DNA from: Methanobacterium sp. UBA176
GTDB taxonomy: Archaea > Methanobacteriota > Methanobacteria > Methanobacteriales > Methanobacteriaceae
Length of the DNA: 50,103 nt
Direction: 5' to 3'
Assembly (NCBI GenBank): GCA_002505765.1
Contig: DAVZ01000064.1
Coordinates: 1 to 50,103 of the forward strand
Of the stretch, positions 18,934 to 27,260 are shown in pieces (position 1 is the first letter of the stretch; the number at the start of each line of letters is the position of its first letter). The notes beneath the pieces are model-generated. The model searched no databases, was not told where the DNA came from, and saw only the letters and a program-made list of their open reading frames with translations. The position numbers and the translations under genes are program-made.

Positions 18934-20421
18934 ATGTATTTTAAAAAGTTAGAAAATGCCCCAGAAGGTTATACATATGACGATTTTTTAATGATACCTT
19001 CTGCATCTTCTGTTGAACCAAAAGATGTTAAAACTAAGTCAAGGGTTTCAAATAATCATGATCTAAACATCCCTATCATAAGTTCAGCGATGGATACTGT
19101 AACTGAATCTGCAATGGCAATAGCACTTGCTCAGGAAGGTGGAATAGGACTCATACACAGAAATATGACCATAGAAGAGCAGGTTGAAGAGGTTAAAAAT
19201 GTAAAAACATCAAGCGACCTTACCATAAGAGATGTAATCACCATAAGTCCTGATTCTACAATCAAAGATGCAAACGATATAATGAACTATGAAGAAGTTA
19301 GCGGGCTTCCAGTTGTTGAAGATGACACTGTTATTGGAATTATAAGTAAAAGAGACATTATCCCAATTATCAATTCTGATTATAACAAGAAAGTAAAGGA
19401 CTTCATGACTGAAGAAGTCCTTACCATTCCAGAATCAACTTCTCCAGACGATGCACTGGATATTGCCTACGAAAACAAGGTGGAAAGGCTTCCAGTAGTT
19501 CGCGATGGTAAGATCATGGGGATAGTAACTGTTCGTGATATACTGGAGCGTAAAAAGTTCCCAAATGCTTCCAGGGATAAAAAAGGGAAATTCCTGGTGG
19601 CTGCAGCAACAGGTCCCTTTGATCTGGAACGCGCCATGGCACTAGACGATGCTGGGGCTGATATAATTGCAATAGACGTTGCTCATGCTCATAATTTAAA
19701 TGTTGTCAATTCTTCAAAGACAATTAAGGATAATATTGATGCCGATTTAATTGCTGGTAACATAGCCACTTCTGAAGCAGCAGAAGATCTGCTGGCAAAG
19801 GAGATTGATGGACTTAAAGTTGGTATTGGCCCTGGATCAATCTGTACAACCAGAATAATAGCAGGTGTTGGTGTTCCTCAATTAACTGCGGTATCACAGG
19901 TTGCCGACGTTGCAGCTCAGTATGATGTCCCTGTCATTGCAGATGGCGGATTACGATTCTCAGGAGACATTGCAAAAGCCATAGCTGTAGGTGCTGACTC
20001 TGTAATGCTCGGAAGTTTACTTGCTGGAACCCACGAAGCTCCCGGCGATGTTGTAATTATGAACGGAAGAAAATTCAAACAGTACCGAGGTATGGGTTCA
20101 CTTGGAGCTATGACCGGGGGATTCGGAGCAGGGACAGATAGATACTTCCAGGAAGTTAAGGGATCAATGAAACATTCCAAACTCGTGCCCGAGGGTGTAG
20201 AAGGGGTTGTTCCCTACAAGGGCCCGGTAAGTGAAGTTTTATTCCAGTTAATTGGAGGGCTTAAATCTTCAATGGGTTACTGCGGTGCAGAGACAATTAA
20301 AGATATGAAGGAAAAATCAAAATTCATTAAAATTACAGCAAGTGGTATGGCTGAAAGCCACCCTCACGATCTTACAATAACCAATGAAAGTCCTAATTAC
20401 CCCACAACAAGGCTCATGTAA
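18934..20421 (+). CDS. guaB: Inosine-5'-monophosphate dehydrogenase
   Basis: Oxidises IMP to XMP with NAD+, the committed step to GMP. The 495-residue protein has a split TIM barrel with two CBS domains inserted at about 95-215 (VRDVITI/VKDFMTEEVLTIPEST and VTVRDILERKKF segments). GPGSICTTRIIAGVGVPQ contains the catalytic Cys, and GMGSLGAMTGGFGAGTDRYF is the mobile flap with the usual Arg-Tyr region further on. ATG 18934 lies seven bases from a perfect GGAGGT; an in-frame TTG at 18928 is too close to it. The length is usual. MobA, which uses GTP, follows 57 bases downstream. Confidence 0.97.
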   Translation: MYFKKLENAPEGYTYDDFLMIPSASSVEPKDVKTKSRVSNNHDLNIPIISSAMDTVTESAMAIALAQEGGIGLIHRNMTIEEQVEEVKNVKTSSDLTIRDVITISPDSTIKDANDIMNYEEVSGLPVVEDDTVIGIISKRDIIPIINSDYNKKVKDFMTEEVLTIPESTSPDDALDIAYENKVERLPVVRDGKIMGIVTVRDILERKKFPNASRDKKGKFLVAAATGPFDLERAMALDDAGADIIAIDVAHAHNLNVVNSSKTIKDNIDADLIAGNIATSEAAEDLLAKEIDGLKVGIGPGSICTTRIIAGVGVPQLTAVSQVADVAAQYDVPVIADGGLRFSGDIAKAIAVGADSVMLGSLLAGTHEAPGDVVIMNGRKFKQYRGMGSLGAMTGGFGAGTDRYFQEVKGSMKHSKLVPEGVEGVVPYKGPVSEVLFQLIGGLKSSMGYCGAETIKDMKEKSKFIKITASGMAESHPHDLTITNESPNYPTTRLM

Positions 20422-20478
20422 ACCACCTGAGACCTATAATGTCTTTAATTTTAACTTTTTTATTTTCTAAAAGATAAT

Positions 20479-21063
20479 ATGAAATCATTTATAATCCTCT
20501 GTGGTGGAAGAAGCAAGCGAATGGGAAAAGATAAGGGTTCTATGGTCATAAATGGAAAACCCATGGTTCTTCATGTTATTGATACAATTTTAGACCTTGC
20601 TGATGAAATAATACTGGTTTTAAGGGATGAAGTACAGGTTAAAAGTTACAGAAAATTCTTTATGGGGGATTATAAGTCTTTGAAAATAGTTTGTGATAAA
20701 ACTAAAGATCAGGGGCCGTTAATAGGAATATTAACCGGGCTTTCAAAGATAAAATCAGATTATGCCCAGATTTTACCCTGTGATTCACCCTTTATTTCCA
20801 GAGATTTCATTTTGAAAATGTTTAAAAGGGCAGAAGAGGAAAATTTCGATGCAATTGTCCCTGTTTGGCAAAATGGGCACATTGAACCCCTTCACTCCAT
20901 CTATAAAAGGACGGTTATGGATACCATTAATGTGCTCATTAGAGAAAATCGAATGGATGTGAGATCTTTAATTCAAAACATCCATGTTAGATACATAAAT
21001 GTTGAGGAACTTGATAGAAGCACCAAAAGTTTTCAAAATATTAACACAACTAAGGATTTATAG
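20479..21063 (+). CDS. mobA: MobA-like molybdenum cofactor guanylyltransferase
   Basis: Joins GMP from GTP to molybdopterin (or its tungsten form), giving the bis-MGD type cofactor used by formylmethanofuran and formate dehydrogenases. ILCGGRSKRMGKDKGSM is the nucleotide-binding signature of MobA, and ILPCDSPFISRDFI is the DxP metal site. The 194 residues cover the full GT-A-like fold. The gene follows guaB, and its purine substrate makes this pairing sensible. No strong ribosome site is visible before the ATG at 20479. Related nucleotidyltransferases (for example MobA-like NTP transferase domain proteins with other substrates) cannot be fully excluded. Confidence 0.86.
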   Translation: MKSFIILCGGRSKRMGKDKGSMVINGKPMVLHVIDTILDLADEIILVLRDEVQVKSYRKFFMGDYKSLKIVCDKTKDQGPLIGILTGLSKIKSDYAQILPCDSPFISRDFILKMFKRAEEENFDAIVPVWQNGHIEPLHSIYKRTVMDTINVLIRENRMDVRSLIQNIHVRYINVEELDRSTKSFQNINTTKDL

Positions 21064-21096
21064 AGTATATTAACCATTATCTGAAGGGATATTCGC

Positions 21097-21105
21097 TTTT
21101 TTTTT
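21097..21105 (+). terminator. T-rich terminator candidate after mobA
   Basis: A run of nine T residues begins 34 bases after the mobA stop codon in an otherwise gene-free 297-base stretch. Archaeal RNA polymerase commonly stops at such runs. A short GTGA-N6-TCAC dyad lies just downstream (21112-21125); it may be chance. Confidence 0.4.
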
Positions 21106-21295
21106 ATATCTGTGACTTTAATCACGTCATATCAAATGTTTATTTTTTCTTTTTTATTATATAAATAATCTTAATCCTTATTTATATTTAAAGTAAGATT
21201 GTATGCCGTATTTTTATTTAAAATTGAGTATTATAGATTCTTTTATGTTATTTTTATGTATTATAACAAGTTAATGGAAAACATCTGGTAAGAAA

Positions 21296-21307
21296 ATTAT
21301 TTATAAT
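21296..21307 (+). promoter_or_regulatory. Box A promoter candidate for glycan locus 2
   Basis: ATTATTTATAAT sits about 55-60 bases before the ATG at 21361, with an A-rich stretch (AAGAAA) just upstream as possible BRE. It is placed to drive the first plus-strand genes of the second glycan locus. Confidence 0.4.
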
Positions 21308-21360
21308 AGTAATACATTAATATTATAATAACTAAATATATTATTAATATGAGGTATCCT

Positions 21361-22098
21361 ATGAAAGATGTAACTTTTTTACTACCAGCATACAATGAAG
21401 AAAAGTCAATAGGGTCACTACTGGAAAAAATTAACACTAATTATCCAGATTCAAAAATTATAGTAATCGACAATAATTCAACCGATAATACTGCTAAAAT
21501 AGCCAGAGAATATGGAGCTAAAGTACTATACGAACGAAAACAGGGAAAAGGCCATGCCATACAAAAAGGATTCGAACACGTTGAGTCAAGATTTGCAATA
21601 ATGTTAGATGCTGATAATACTTATTATCCAAAAGACGCGTCCAAATTACTGAACAAGTTAAAAAAAGAGGAAGCAGATGTGGTTTTAGGTTCAAGATTAA
21701 ATGGAAATAGAAAAAAAGATTCGATTACGCCTTTAAATCTTTTTGGAAATTATATACTGAGTCTTACTGCCAGCATACTTTTCTGTAAGGTATCAGATGT
21801 ATGCACAGGATATTGGGCCTTTAAGAAGAAAGTCATTGATTATATACTTGAAGAAGGTATTAACTCTTCTGGATTTGAACTGGAAGCTGAAATGTTCGTT
21901 AAAATATACAATAATGATTTCAAGATTAGAGAAACACCTGTTAATTATGGAAGCCGCATAGATGCTCCAAAATTGGATTCTTTAGCCGATGGATGGAGAA
22001 TATTTAAAACCCTCTTGATTTATCGTTTAGGGCTGCTAAAGAACGGGAATGGAAAATCCTCCAATGTCTCAAAAAAAAATCCGGGCATATCAAAATAG
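21361..22098 (+). CDS. Family 2 glycosyltransferase
   Basis: GT-A glycosyltransferase of 245 residues similar in layout to polyprenyl-phosphate sugar synthases. VTFLLPAYNEEKSIGSLL opens it, VIDNNSTDNTAKIAREYGAKV follows, and IMLDADNTYYPKDA carries the DxD. CTGYWAFKKKVIDY and SSGFELEAEMFVKIY are typical of archaeal Dpm-like GT2 enzymes. The true start is the ATG at 21361, five bases after GAGGT; an upstream in-frame ATG at 21349 contains that site and is unlikely. No C-terminal membrane helix is evident. It opens locus 2 and precedes a GT4 by 66 bases. Confidence 0.87.
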   Translation: MKDVTFLLPAYNEEKSIGSLLEKINTNYPDSKIIVIDNNSTDNTAKIAREYGAKVLYERKQGKGHAIQKGFEHVESRFAIMLDADNTYYPKDASKLLNKLKKEEADVVLGSRLNGNRKKDSITPLNLFGNYILSLTASILFCKVSDVCTGYWAFKKKVIDYILEEGINSSGFELEAEMFVKIYNNDFKIRETPVNYGSRIDAPKLDSLADGWRIFKTLLIYRLGLLKNGNGKSSNVSKKNPGISK

Positions 22099-22164
22099 CA
22101 TCATAATGCTTTATTAAGATTATAAACATATATTAATTGATGATTTTAAATAGGGAGGCTTTTT

Positions 22165-23361
22165 ATGAACATAATGATGCTGGCACCTGAATTTTTGCCA
22201 GTTTGGGGGGGTGTAGGTACTTATATTGTGGAGATGGCCAGACATCTAAAAGATGTTGAACTGCACATACTGACTCCAAAAAGAACCAGTTTTGGAAATG
22301 GAAAACTGGATACAGATTATGATATGGAAAAAATCTTTCCTGAAAATGTGCATATTCATTTTGTAAGTAATGCATCAGACACATTCCTTTATAACGCCAA
22401 ATTTCAGTATGCATGTTTTAAAAGAGCTCCGGATATTATTAAAGAAAATAGAATCGACATAATCCATTCACATACTGCTCACATGCCCGATGTATTTCTA
22501 AATTTAAGAAAACCGGATGTCAAGACAGTGACCACAATTCACACTACAATTAAAGGCCAGAGGATCGGTACTGGATATTCAGGGACTAAATTTCTAGATC
22601 TTGAGTTTTCAGAAAAAATGACCTATCTCATGTATCCATTCCTTAGATTCATTGAAGAAAGCTACTTTAAAAGAAAAAACAAATACATCGTTGTTTCTAA
22701 CTGGATGAAAAATCAGATAATTGAAGAACAGAATCTAAACTATGAAGATGTTTCTGTGGTTCATAACGGTGTTAATCCACAGATATTTACCCCTAAAAAA
22801 TGCAGAGAAGCACCAGAAATATTTCCAGAACTGTTCAATGAGGATAAAATAAAAATTCTTTTTTCTTCCAGATTTATAGAACTTAAAGGAGCCAGATTTT
22901 TATTAGACGCCATTCCAAACATTCTTAAAAAGATAGACGCCCACTTCATATTTGCAGGTACCGGGAAGATCAATCTAAACATTCCTAAAGAAAATTATAC
23001 ACTTCTAAACTATGTAGATTACCTTAAAATGCCCTATCTTTATTGCTCTTCAGATGTATTCGTTTTGACCTCATTGTATGAAAATTTCCCCATAGCTGTG
23101 CTGGAAGCCATGTCTTCTGGACTGGGGGTGATTTCAACCGATGTTGGTGGAGTTCCTGAGATAATTAATTCTAAAAATGGTATTTTAATTCCCAAAGCAG
23201 ACAGTAATGCAGTAGCTCAAAACGTGGTTAATCTTGCTGAAAACGGTTCATTAAGATATAAATTAGGTAAAAATGCACGAAAAACCATTAAAAAAGGATT
23301 TACATGGAATCTTGCCGCTACAAAAACTAAAGGTATCTACGAAAAAGCAGTAGAAGCTTAA
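22165..23361 (+). CDS. Family 4 glycosyltransferase
   Basis: Retaining GT-B enzyme of 398 residues. APEFLPVWGGVGTYIVEMARHL is the acceptor-domain Gly-rich loop of GT4 enzymes, IDIIHSHTAHMPDVF follows, VVHNGVNPQIF marks the linker, and SLYENFPIAVLEAMSSGLGVI with GGVPEIIN is the donor-binding E-x7-E region. GGGAGG precedes the ATG. Sugar unknown. The T-rich stretch 17 bases after its stop may end the transcript begun at 21.3 kb. Confidence 0.88.
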   Translation: MNIMMLAPEFLPVWGGVGTYIVEMARHLKDVELHILTPKRTSFGNGKLDTDYDMEKIFPENVHIHFVSNASDTFLYNAKFQYACFKRAPDIIKENRIDIIHSHTAHMPDVFLNLRKPDVKTVTTIHTTIKGQRIGTGYSGTKFLDLEFSEKMTYLMYPFLRFIEESYFKRKNKYIVVSNWMKNQIIEEQNLNYEDVSVVHNGVNPQIFTPKKCREAPEIFPELFNEDKIKILFSSRFIELKGARFLLDAIPNILKKIDAHFIFAGTGKINLNIPKENYTLLNYVDYLKMPYLYCSSDVFVLTSLYENFPIAVLEAMSSGLGVISTDVGGVPEIINSKNGILIPKADSNAVAQNVVNLAENGSLRYKLGKNARKTIKKGFTWNLAATKTKGIYEKAVEA

Positions 23362-23377
23362 CACATTATAAATTTAA

Positions 23378-23385
23378 TTTTTTTT
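23378..23385 (+). terminator. T-rich terminator candidate after the GT4 gene
   Basis: An eight-T run followed by C and more T (TTTTTTTTCTTTT) starts 17 bases after the stop at 23361, and no gene follows for 194 bases. This resembles the U-rich termination signals of Methanobacteriales. Confidence 0.4.
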
Positions 23386-23555
23386 CTTTTATTTGCATAT
23401 TAAATAGAAATTGAATGTATAAAACCAATTTTTAATGGATTTTTTATATTATGGACTAATATTAAAGTTTTAAGTAGTAACTAACTTAAAATGAGAGTTA
23501 TTATTTCAATAATCATAGATAATATTTTATACAATTAATATCATAATAAGATTCC

Positions 23556-24008
23556 ATGGGAAAAATGATTTCAGTATTTACAAAAATATTTATTCTCCTT
23601 TTTTTAATTTTTATTCTCACATTATTATGTATTCATTATTATGATAACTACCAGATGCATCCTTCATTTCCGACAGATGGACTGAACCAATCACAGATTC
23701 AAGACGTGTTTAAAACATCAGGAGAGGTGGTTAAATTGCAGGATTATGGATTCGATATTCTGGATGAATATAACAACATAATTCCTGTATTATCACCTAC
23801 AAAACCAAAAATAGGCGACCAGGTAGAAATACTGGGAATTCTTGAACCATCAGGCTATTTTAAAAGTATCGAAGTTGTGGTGATTGAAAAATGGGGTTAT
23901 GAATCCCTTTTTTTAAGATCCTTTATTGGTCTTATTTTTATGACCATCATATTTTTATGGTACTGGAAATTAGATTTTAAAAAGTTTTTATTTGTGAGGA
24001 GAAAATAA
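23556..24008 (+). CDS. Two-helix membrane protein with OB-like central domain
   Basis: I do not recognise a named family. The 150 residues have an N-terminal hydrophobic helix (about 4-27), an extracytoplasmic part that looks beta-rich (GEVVKLQDYGFDIL and KPKIGDQVEILGILEPSG resemble an OB-fold), and a second helix at about 118-138 (SFIGLIFMTIIFLWYW) followed by a basic tail. Its stop overlaps the next gene's ATG by one base (TAATG), so the two are coupled. A decayed copy of the same pair lies at 42790-43648, which shows that the two genes travel as a unit. Start choice is between 23556 and an ATG at 23565. Confidence 0.65.
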   Translation: MGKMISVFTKIFILLFLIFILTLLCIHYYDNYQMHPSFPTDGLNQSQIQDVFKTSGEVVKLQDYGFDILDEYNNIIPVLSPTKPKIGDQVEILGILEPSGYFKSIEVVVIEKWGYESLFLRSFIGLIFMTIIFLWYWKLDFKKFLFVRRK

Positions 24009-24499
24009 TGCCAGACTGGCTTACTCATATAACAGTTGCATGGATCGTTTGCACCGTACTTGGATTTAAGTTTCAAGCCTTTAAACAACCTTATATCGCA
24101 ATATGCATGGTTGGTGCCCTGATTCCTGATATTGTAAAGATATCTATCCTTCTTAATTATTTTAATCTCTATACATTTTATTTATTAGCCGCTATACATA
24201 CTCCTGCAGGTTCAATCATAATAGCCTCTATAATTTCACTCCTATTTAAAGAAAAAAAGCTTATTTTGGGTTTTTTGGTGCTTGGAATTGGAACCCACTA
24301 CTTTATGGATTTACTGCTCAATGATATCAACAGTGAAATTTATTTATTCTATCCATTTTCATGGAGCTACTGGCAACTGGGACTATTTTCAAATACTGAC
24401 TATTTAATTACAATTGTATCGCTTATTACTGCTTTAATAGTGTATCTAATATCTATAAATGTTAATAAAAGAATAAAAACGGCTAATAATAAAATTTAA
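24008..24499 (+). CDS. YdjM-like predicted membrane-bound metal-dependent hydrolase
   Basis: Multipass membrane protein of 163 residues. The conserved polar residues sit as in the YdjM/DUF457 family: PDWLTHI near the N-terminus, VGALIPDIVK, AIHTPAGS, and GIGTHYFMDLLLND, giving a His/Asp set across four or five hydrophobic helices. GAGGAG precedes the ATG. The biochemical function of the family is unproven; some members are linked to phospholipase-like or LexA-regulated membrane functions. It is coupled to the OB-like protein upstream, and the pair is embedded between glycosyltransferase genes. Confidence 0.7.
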   Translation: MPDWLTHITVAWIVCTVLGFKFQAFKQPYIAICMVGALIPDIVKISILLNYFNLYTFYLLAAIHTPAGSIIIASIISLLFKEKKLILGFLVLGIGTHYFMDLLLNDINSEIYLFYPFSWSYWQLGLFSNTDYLITIVSLITALIVYLISINVNKRIKTANNKI

Positions 24500-24667
24500 T
24501 CGAATCTGATCATTATAAAATGTCCATATATGTCACCTGATTGGAAATCCCCTTTTTATTAAATGTAAAATGACATTAATTATATTAATACCTTAATACA
24601 TATGTATATTTAATTAATAAAATGCATTTTATGATTTATATTAAAATAGAATTTAAAAGGTGTGAAA

Positions 24668-25915
24668 ATGAGATATGTTCTTATAACTTATCTACCGTAT
24701 TCTTTAACTGAAAAAGGACAGTTCAAAGTGGATATTGATGGATGGTACTGGGATTTAAAGGCACATATGGATTATTTTGATGATCTGCATGTTTTTGCCC
24801 CTATGAATGAAGAAATTATTCCTGATACTGAAGATCTGACCAATGTATTTTCAAGTGATGAAATCCAGTTTCATCCCTTGCCCTATTTCGAAAATCAGGC
24901 AAATTTTAAGGATCAGGCTAAATTCCTGCTTACTTTACCAAAGGTGGTTTCCATTATAAACAGAGAAATCAAAAAAGACGACATAATTCACTGTACAGGT
25001 AATGCAATCCCTCCGCTGGGATTGATAATAAATTTCATGTGCTTTTTAAAGGGGTATAAAAACAGACTGCTTGTAATGGACGCTGATTTTATCTCAGATA
25101 TGGATCTTTACTCCAGAACATCTGAAAACATATTTTCCAGGGGATTTTACACCCTTTTAAAGGCTATTTATTATCCAATTTATAAATATGCAATAAATAA
25201 AACACCTCTAATACTTGTTGGTGGTGATAATCTTCTTCAAAGATATGGCGATGATGGTAATGTAGTTAAATACAAGAATTCATGGATAAAAAGAAAGGAT
25301 ATTATTTCTGATTCCATGCTAAATGAAAAGATTCATAACCGCAGTGGAGATCACATAAATTTATGTTTTTCTGCAACCCTAATTCCCAAGAAGAATCCTT
25401 CATGTGCTGTAAAAACTGTTAAAATCCTTAAAGAAAGAGGAATACCATGTAAATTAGATATTTTACCCATACCATTCAATGGAGATACGTTAGAAGAAGA
25501 AATAAAGGAATTAATTGAAAAATATGAACTATCGGACATGGTAAAAATCTGGGGAATAGTTCCCTACGGAGAGCCTTTTTATAAAGCAATAAGAGAACAT
25601 GATATCATTCTTGTACCTAATCTAAGCGATGAACAGCCCAGGATCATTTTTGACGCCATGGCTAATGGCACTGTTGTTATTGGTCCTACTTCCAAGGGAT
25701 TTGCCATAATTTCAAACTATGAAAATGGGATTTTATGCAACCCCCAGGACCCGGAGTGTTTTGCAAATGCAGTAGAAAAACTATACCATGACCGAAAAAT
25801 ATTGAATAAAATTGCTTTAAAGGGTCTTGAAACCATTAAAAATAATACAATAGAGAAAATGCATCATAGCAGGAAGACGTACATTCTAGAAACTTTTGAA
25901 TTGCCTTCAAAGTAA
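24668..25915 (+). CDS. Divergent GT4-like glycosyltransferase
   Basis: GT-B-type protein of 415 residues. The N-terminal domain (RYVLITYLPYSLTEKGQFKVD) differs from other GT4 enzymes in the window, with DIIHCTGNAIPPLGLI in place of the usual acceptor loop. The donor domain is recognisable from HINLCFSATLIPKKNPSCAV, VKIWGIVPYGEPFYKAI and EQPRIIFDAMANGTVVIG, where the E-x7-E pair is altered to E...D. I start at ATG 24668, five bases after AAGGTG; a GTG at 24662 lies within the ribosome site. The acceptor and sugar are unknown. Confidence 0.8.
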   Translation: MRYVLITYLPYSLTEKGQFKVDIDGWYWDLKAHMDYFDDLHVFAPMNEEIIPDTEDLTNVFSSDEIQFHPLPYFENQANFKDQAKFLLTLPKVVSIINREIKKDDIIHCTGNAIPPLGLIINFMCFLKGYKNRLLVMDADFISDMDLYSRTSENIFSRGFYTLLKAIYYPIYKYAINKTPLILVGGDNLLQRYGDDGNVVKYKNSWIKRKDIISDSMLNEKIHNRSGDHINLCFSATLIPKKNPSCAVKTVKILKERGIPCKLDILPIPFNGDTLEEEIKELIEKYELSDMVKIWGIVPYGEPFYKAIREHDIILVPNLSDEQPRIIFDAMANGTVVIGPTSKGFAIISNYENGILCNPQDPECFANAVEKLYHDRKILNKIALKGLETIKNNTIEKMHHSRKTYILETFELPSK

Positions 25916-26205
25916 TTTATAATGGTAATTTTACCCTTTGGAATCCCTAATTATATCATCTACCTGAATTTCAATTTTTTATTTAAATTTATAGATGCAT
26001 TTATCTTTAGTAATATTATTTATATTATTAATAACATAATAATAATTAATAGATTTAGCTTAATAATTCAGAAAGTTAAAATGATATTAAAAACTTTAAA
26101 ACAGGATAATTTAGAAGATTTATTTCAATAATCGTGTTAAAAGCTTTAAAATATTATAGGAAGTTAATCCATTTTATGGATTAATTAAATAGGGAGAGTA
26201 AATAA
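25916..26205. other. 290-base AT-rich spacer, no convincing gene
   Basis: Very AT-rich DNA between two glycosyltransferase genes. A 69-codon frame (25922-26131) exists but is Ile/Asn/Phe-rich without motif or ribosome site and I regard it as chance. The end of the spacer holds the AGGGAGAG ribosome site of the next gene. Confidence 0.5.
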
Positions 26206-27243
26206 ATGAAAATAGCTTTAGTGTCAGGATCTGATATTTCAGAGGATAATGGGATTTCTGTAAGAGCTAAAAGGATATATAAAATCCTTAAAAAAGAACA
26301 TGATGCTGTAATACTGTATTCCTATCAAAAGGACTTTAAAAATCTTTTTTCAATCTTTCTAAATAATGTGATCTGGAACTTCAGATTGTTATATTTAATT
26401 CCCAGGCATAGGGTTGACGCTGTTTATCTTTCTTCTGATTTTCTGGGATTTTTCAGCGTTTATTTACTTTCTAAATTAATGAAACTAAAAATCATCTTTG
26501 AGGTACACGGAAACATTTCCGAGGAGAATATCAATAAAAAAAGGCCAAAAATAATCATTAAAATAGCGCAGTTTATAGAAAAGTTCGCCATTAAAAACTC
26601 TGATTATGTAATTGCACTTTCACAAAACATTTATCAGTTCTACAGAAGATATAATCAGAACATTGCATTGGTACCGGTATTTATCGACGAATCAATTAAA
26701 TTTGATGTTTTAACCCAGAAAAACAACGGTTTTAAATCCATAGGTGTAATTGGTCCCTTTGATATGCCTGCCAATGAGTACTATCTGGATTTTGTATATG
26801 AAAATCTGGATAAATTTGATGCAAACATAGTTTTTCATGTTATAGGGGCATGCCCCCGTACCATAAATAGTGATAAAATTAAATACACCGGCTATATAGA
26901 TTCTTACTCCCAATATCTCTCTAAAATCAATTCAATGGATCTGGTTTTAATACCTTCAAAAATTTCCACTTCAGGCCCATTAAATAAGATACTTGAAGCA
27001 ATGATGTGTTCCACTCCTGTTTTAACAACTCCTGAAGGTATATATGGGATAGATGGTGTAAAAAATTATGAAAACATCCTCATTTTTATGGAAAATGAAA
27101 TTATTGGACAGGTTAACGAAAAAATATTTGATGAAAACATCTTAAGTAGAATAAGCACCAATGCAAAAAAATTGGTTGAATATCACTACAGTAAAGAAAT
27201 CAATGAAGAGAAAATCCTTAAAATAATCCATAATTTAAATTAA
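26206..27243 (+). CDS. Short GT4-like glycosyltransferase
   Basis: A 345-residue GT-B protein. KIALVSGSDISEDNGISVRAK opens the acceptor domain; IIFEVHGNISEEN and FAIKNSDYVIALSQNIYQFY lead to the hinge, and the donor domain contains SIGVIGPFDMPANEYYL and TSGPLNKILEAMMCSTPVL, with a recognisable but atypical nucleotide-sugar site. GGGAGAG precedes the start. It is followed by the DUF2206 gene after 17 bases, so both are probably transcribed together. Confidence 0.8.
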   Translation: MKIALVSGSDISEDNGISVRAKRIYKILKKEHDAVILYSYQKDFKNLFSIFLNNVIWNFRLLYLIPRHRVDAVYLSSDFLGFFSVYLLSKLMKLKIIFEVHGNISEENINKKRPKIIIKIAQFIEKFAIKNSDYVIALSQNIYQFYRRYNQNIALVPVFIDESIKFDVLTQKNNGFKSIGVIGPFDMPANEYYLDFVYENLDKFDANIVFHVIGACPRTINSDKIKYTGYIDSYSQYLSKINSMDLVLIPSKISTSGPLNKILEAMMCSTPVLTTPEGIYGIDGVKNYENILIFMENEIIGQVNEKIFDENILSRISTNAKKLVEYHYSKEINEEKILKIIHNLN

Positions 27244-27260
27244 ACTTACCAGGTAATGTA

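Noticed and set aside
21112..21125. GTGA-N6-TCAC dyad downstream of mobA
   Set aside because: Four-base arms are expected often by chance; no second copy noticed at other promoters.
25922..26131. 69-codon plus-strand frame after the GT4 gene
   Set aside because: Composition is Ile/Asn/Phe-rich as expected of AT-rich DNA, no ribosome site and no motif; treated as non-coding.
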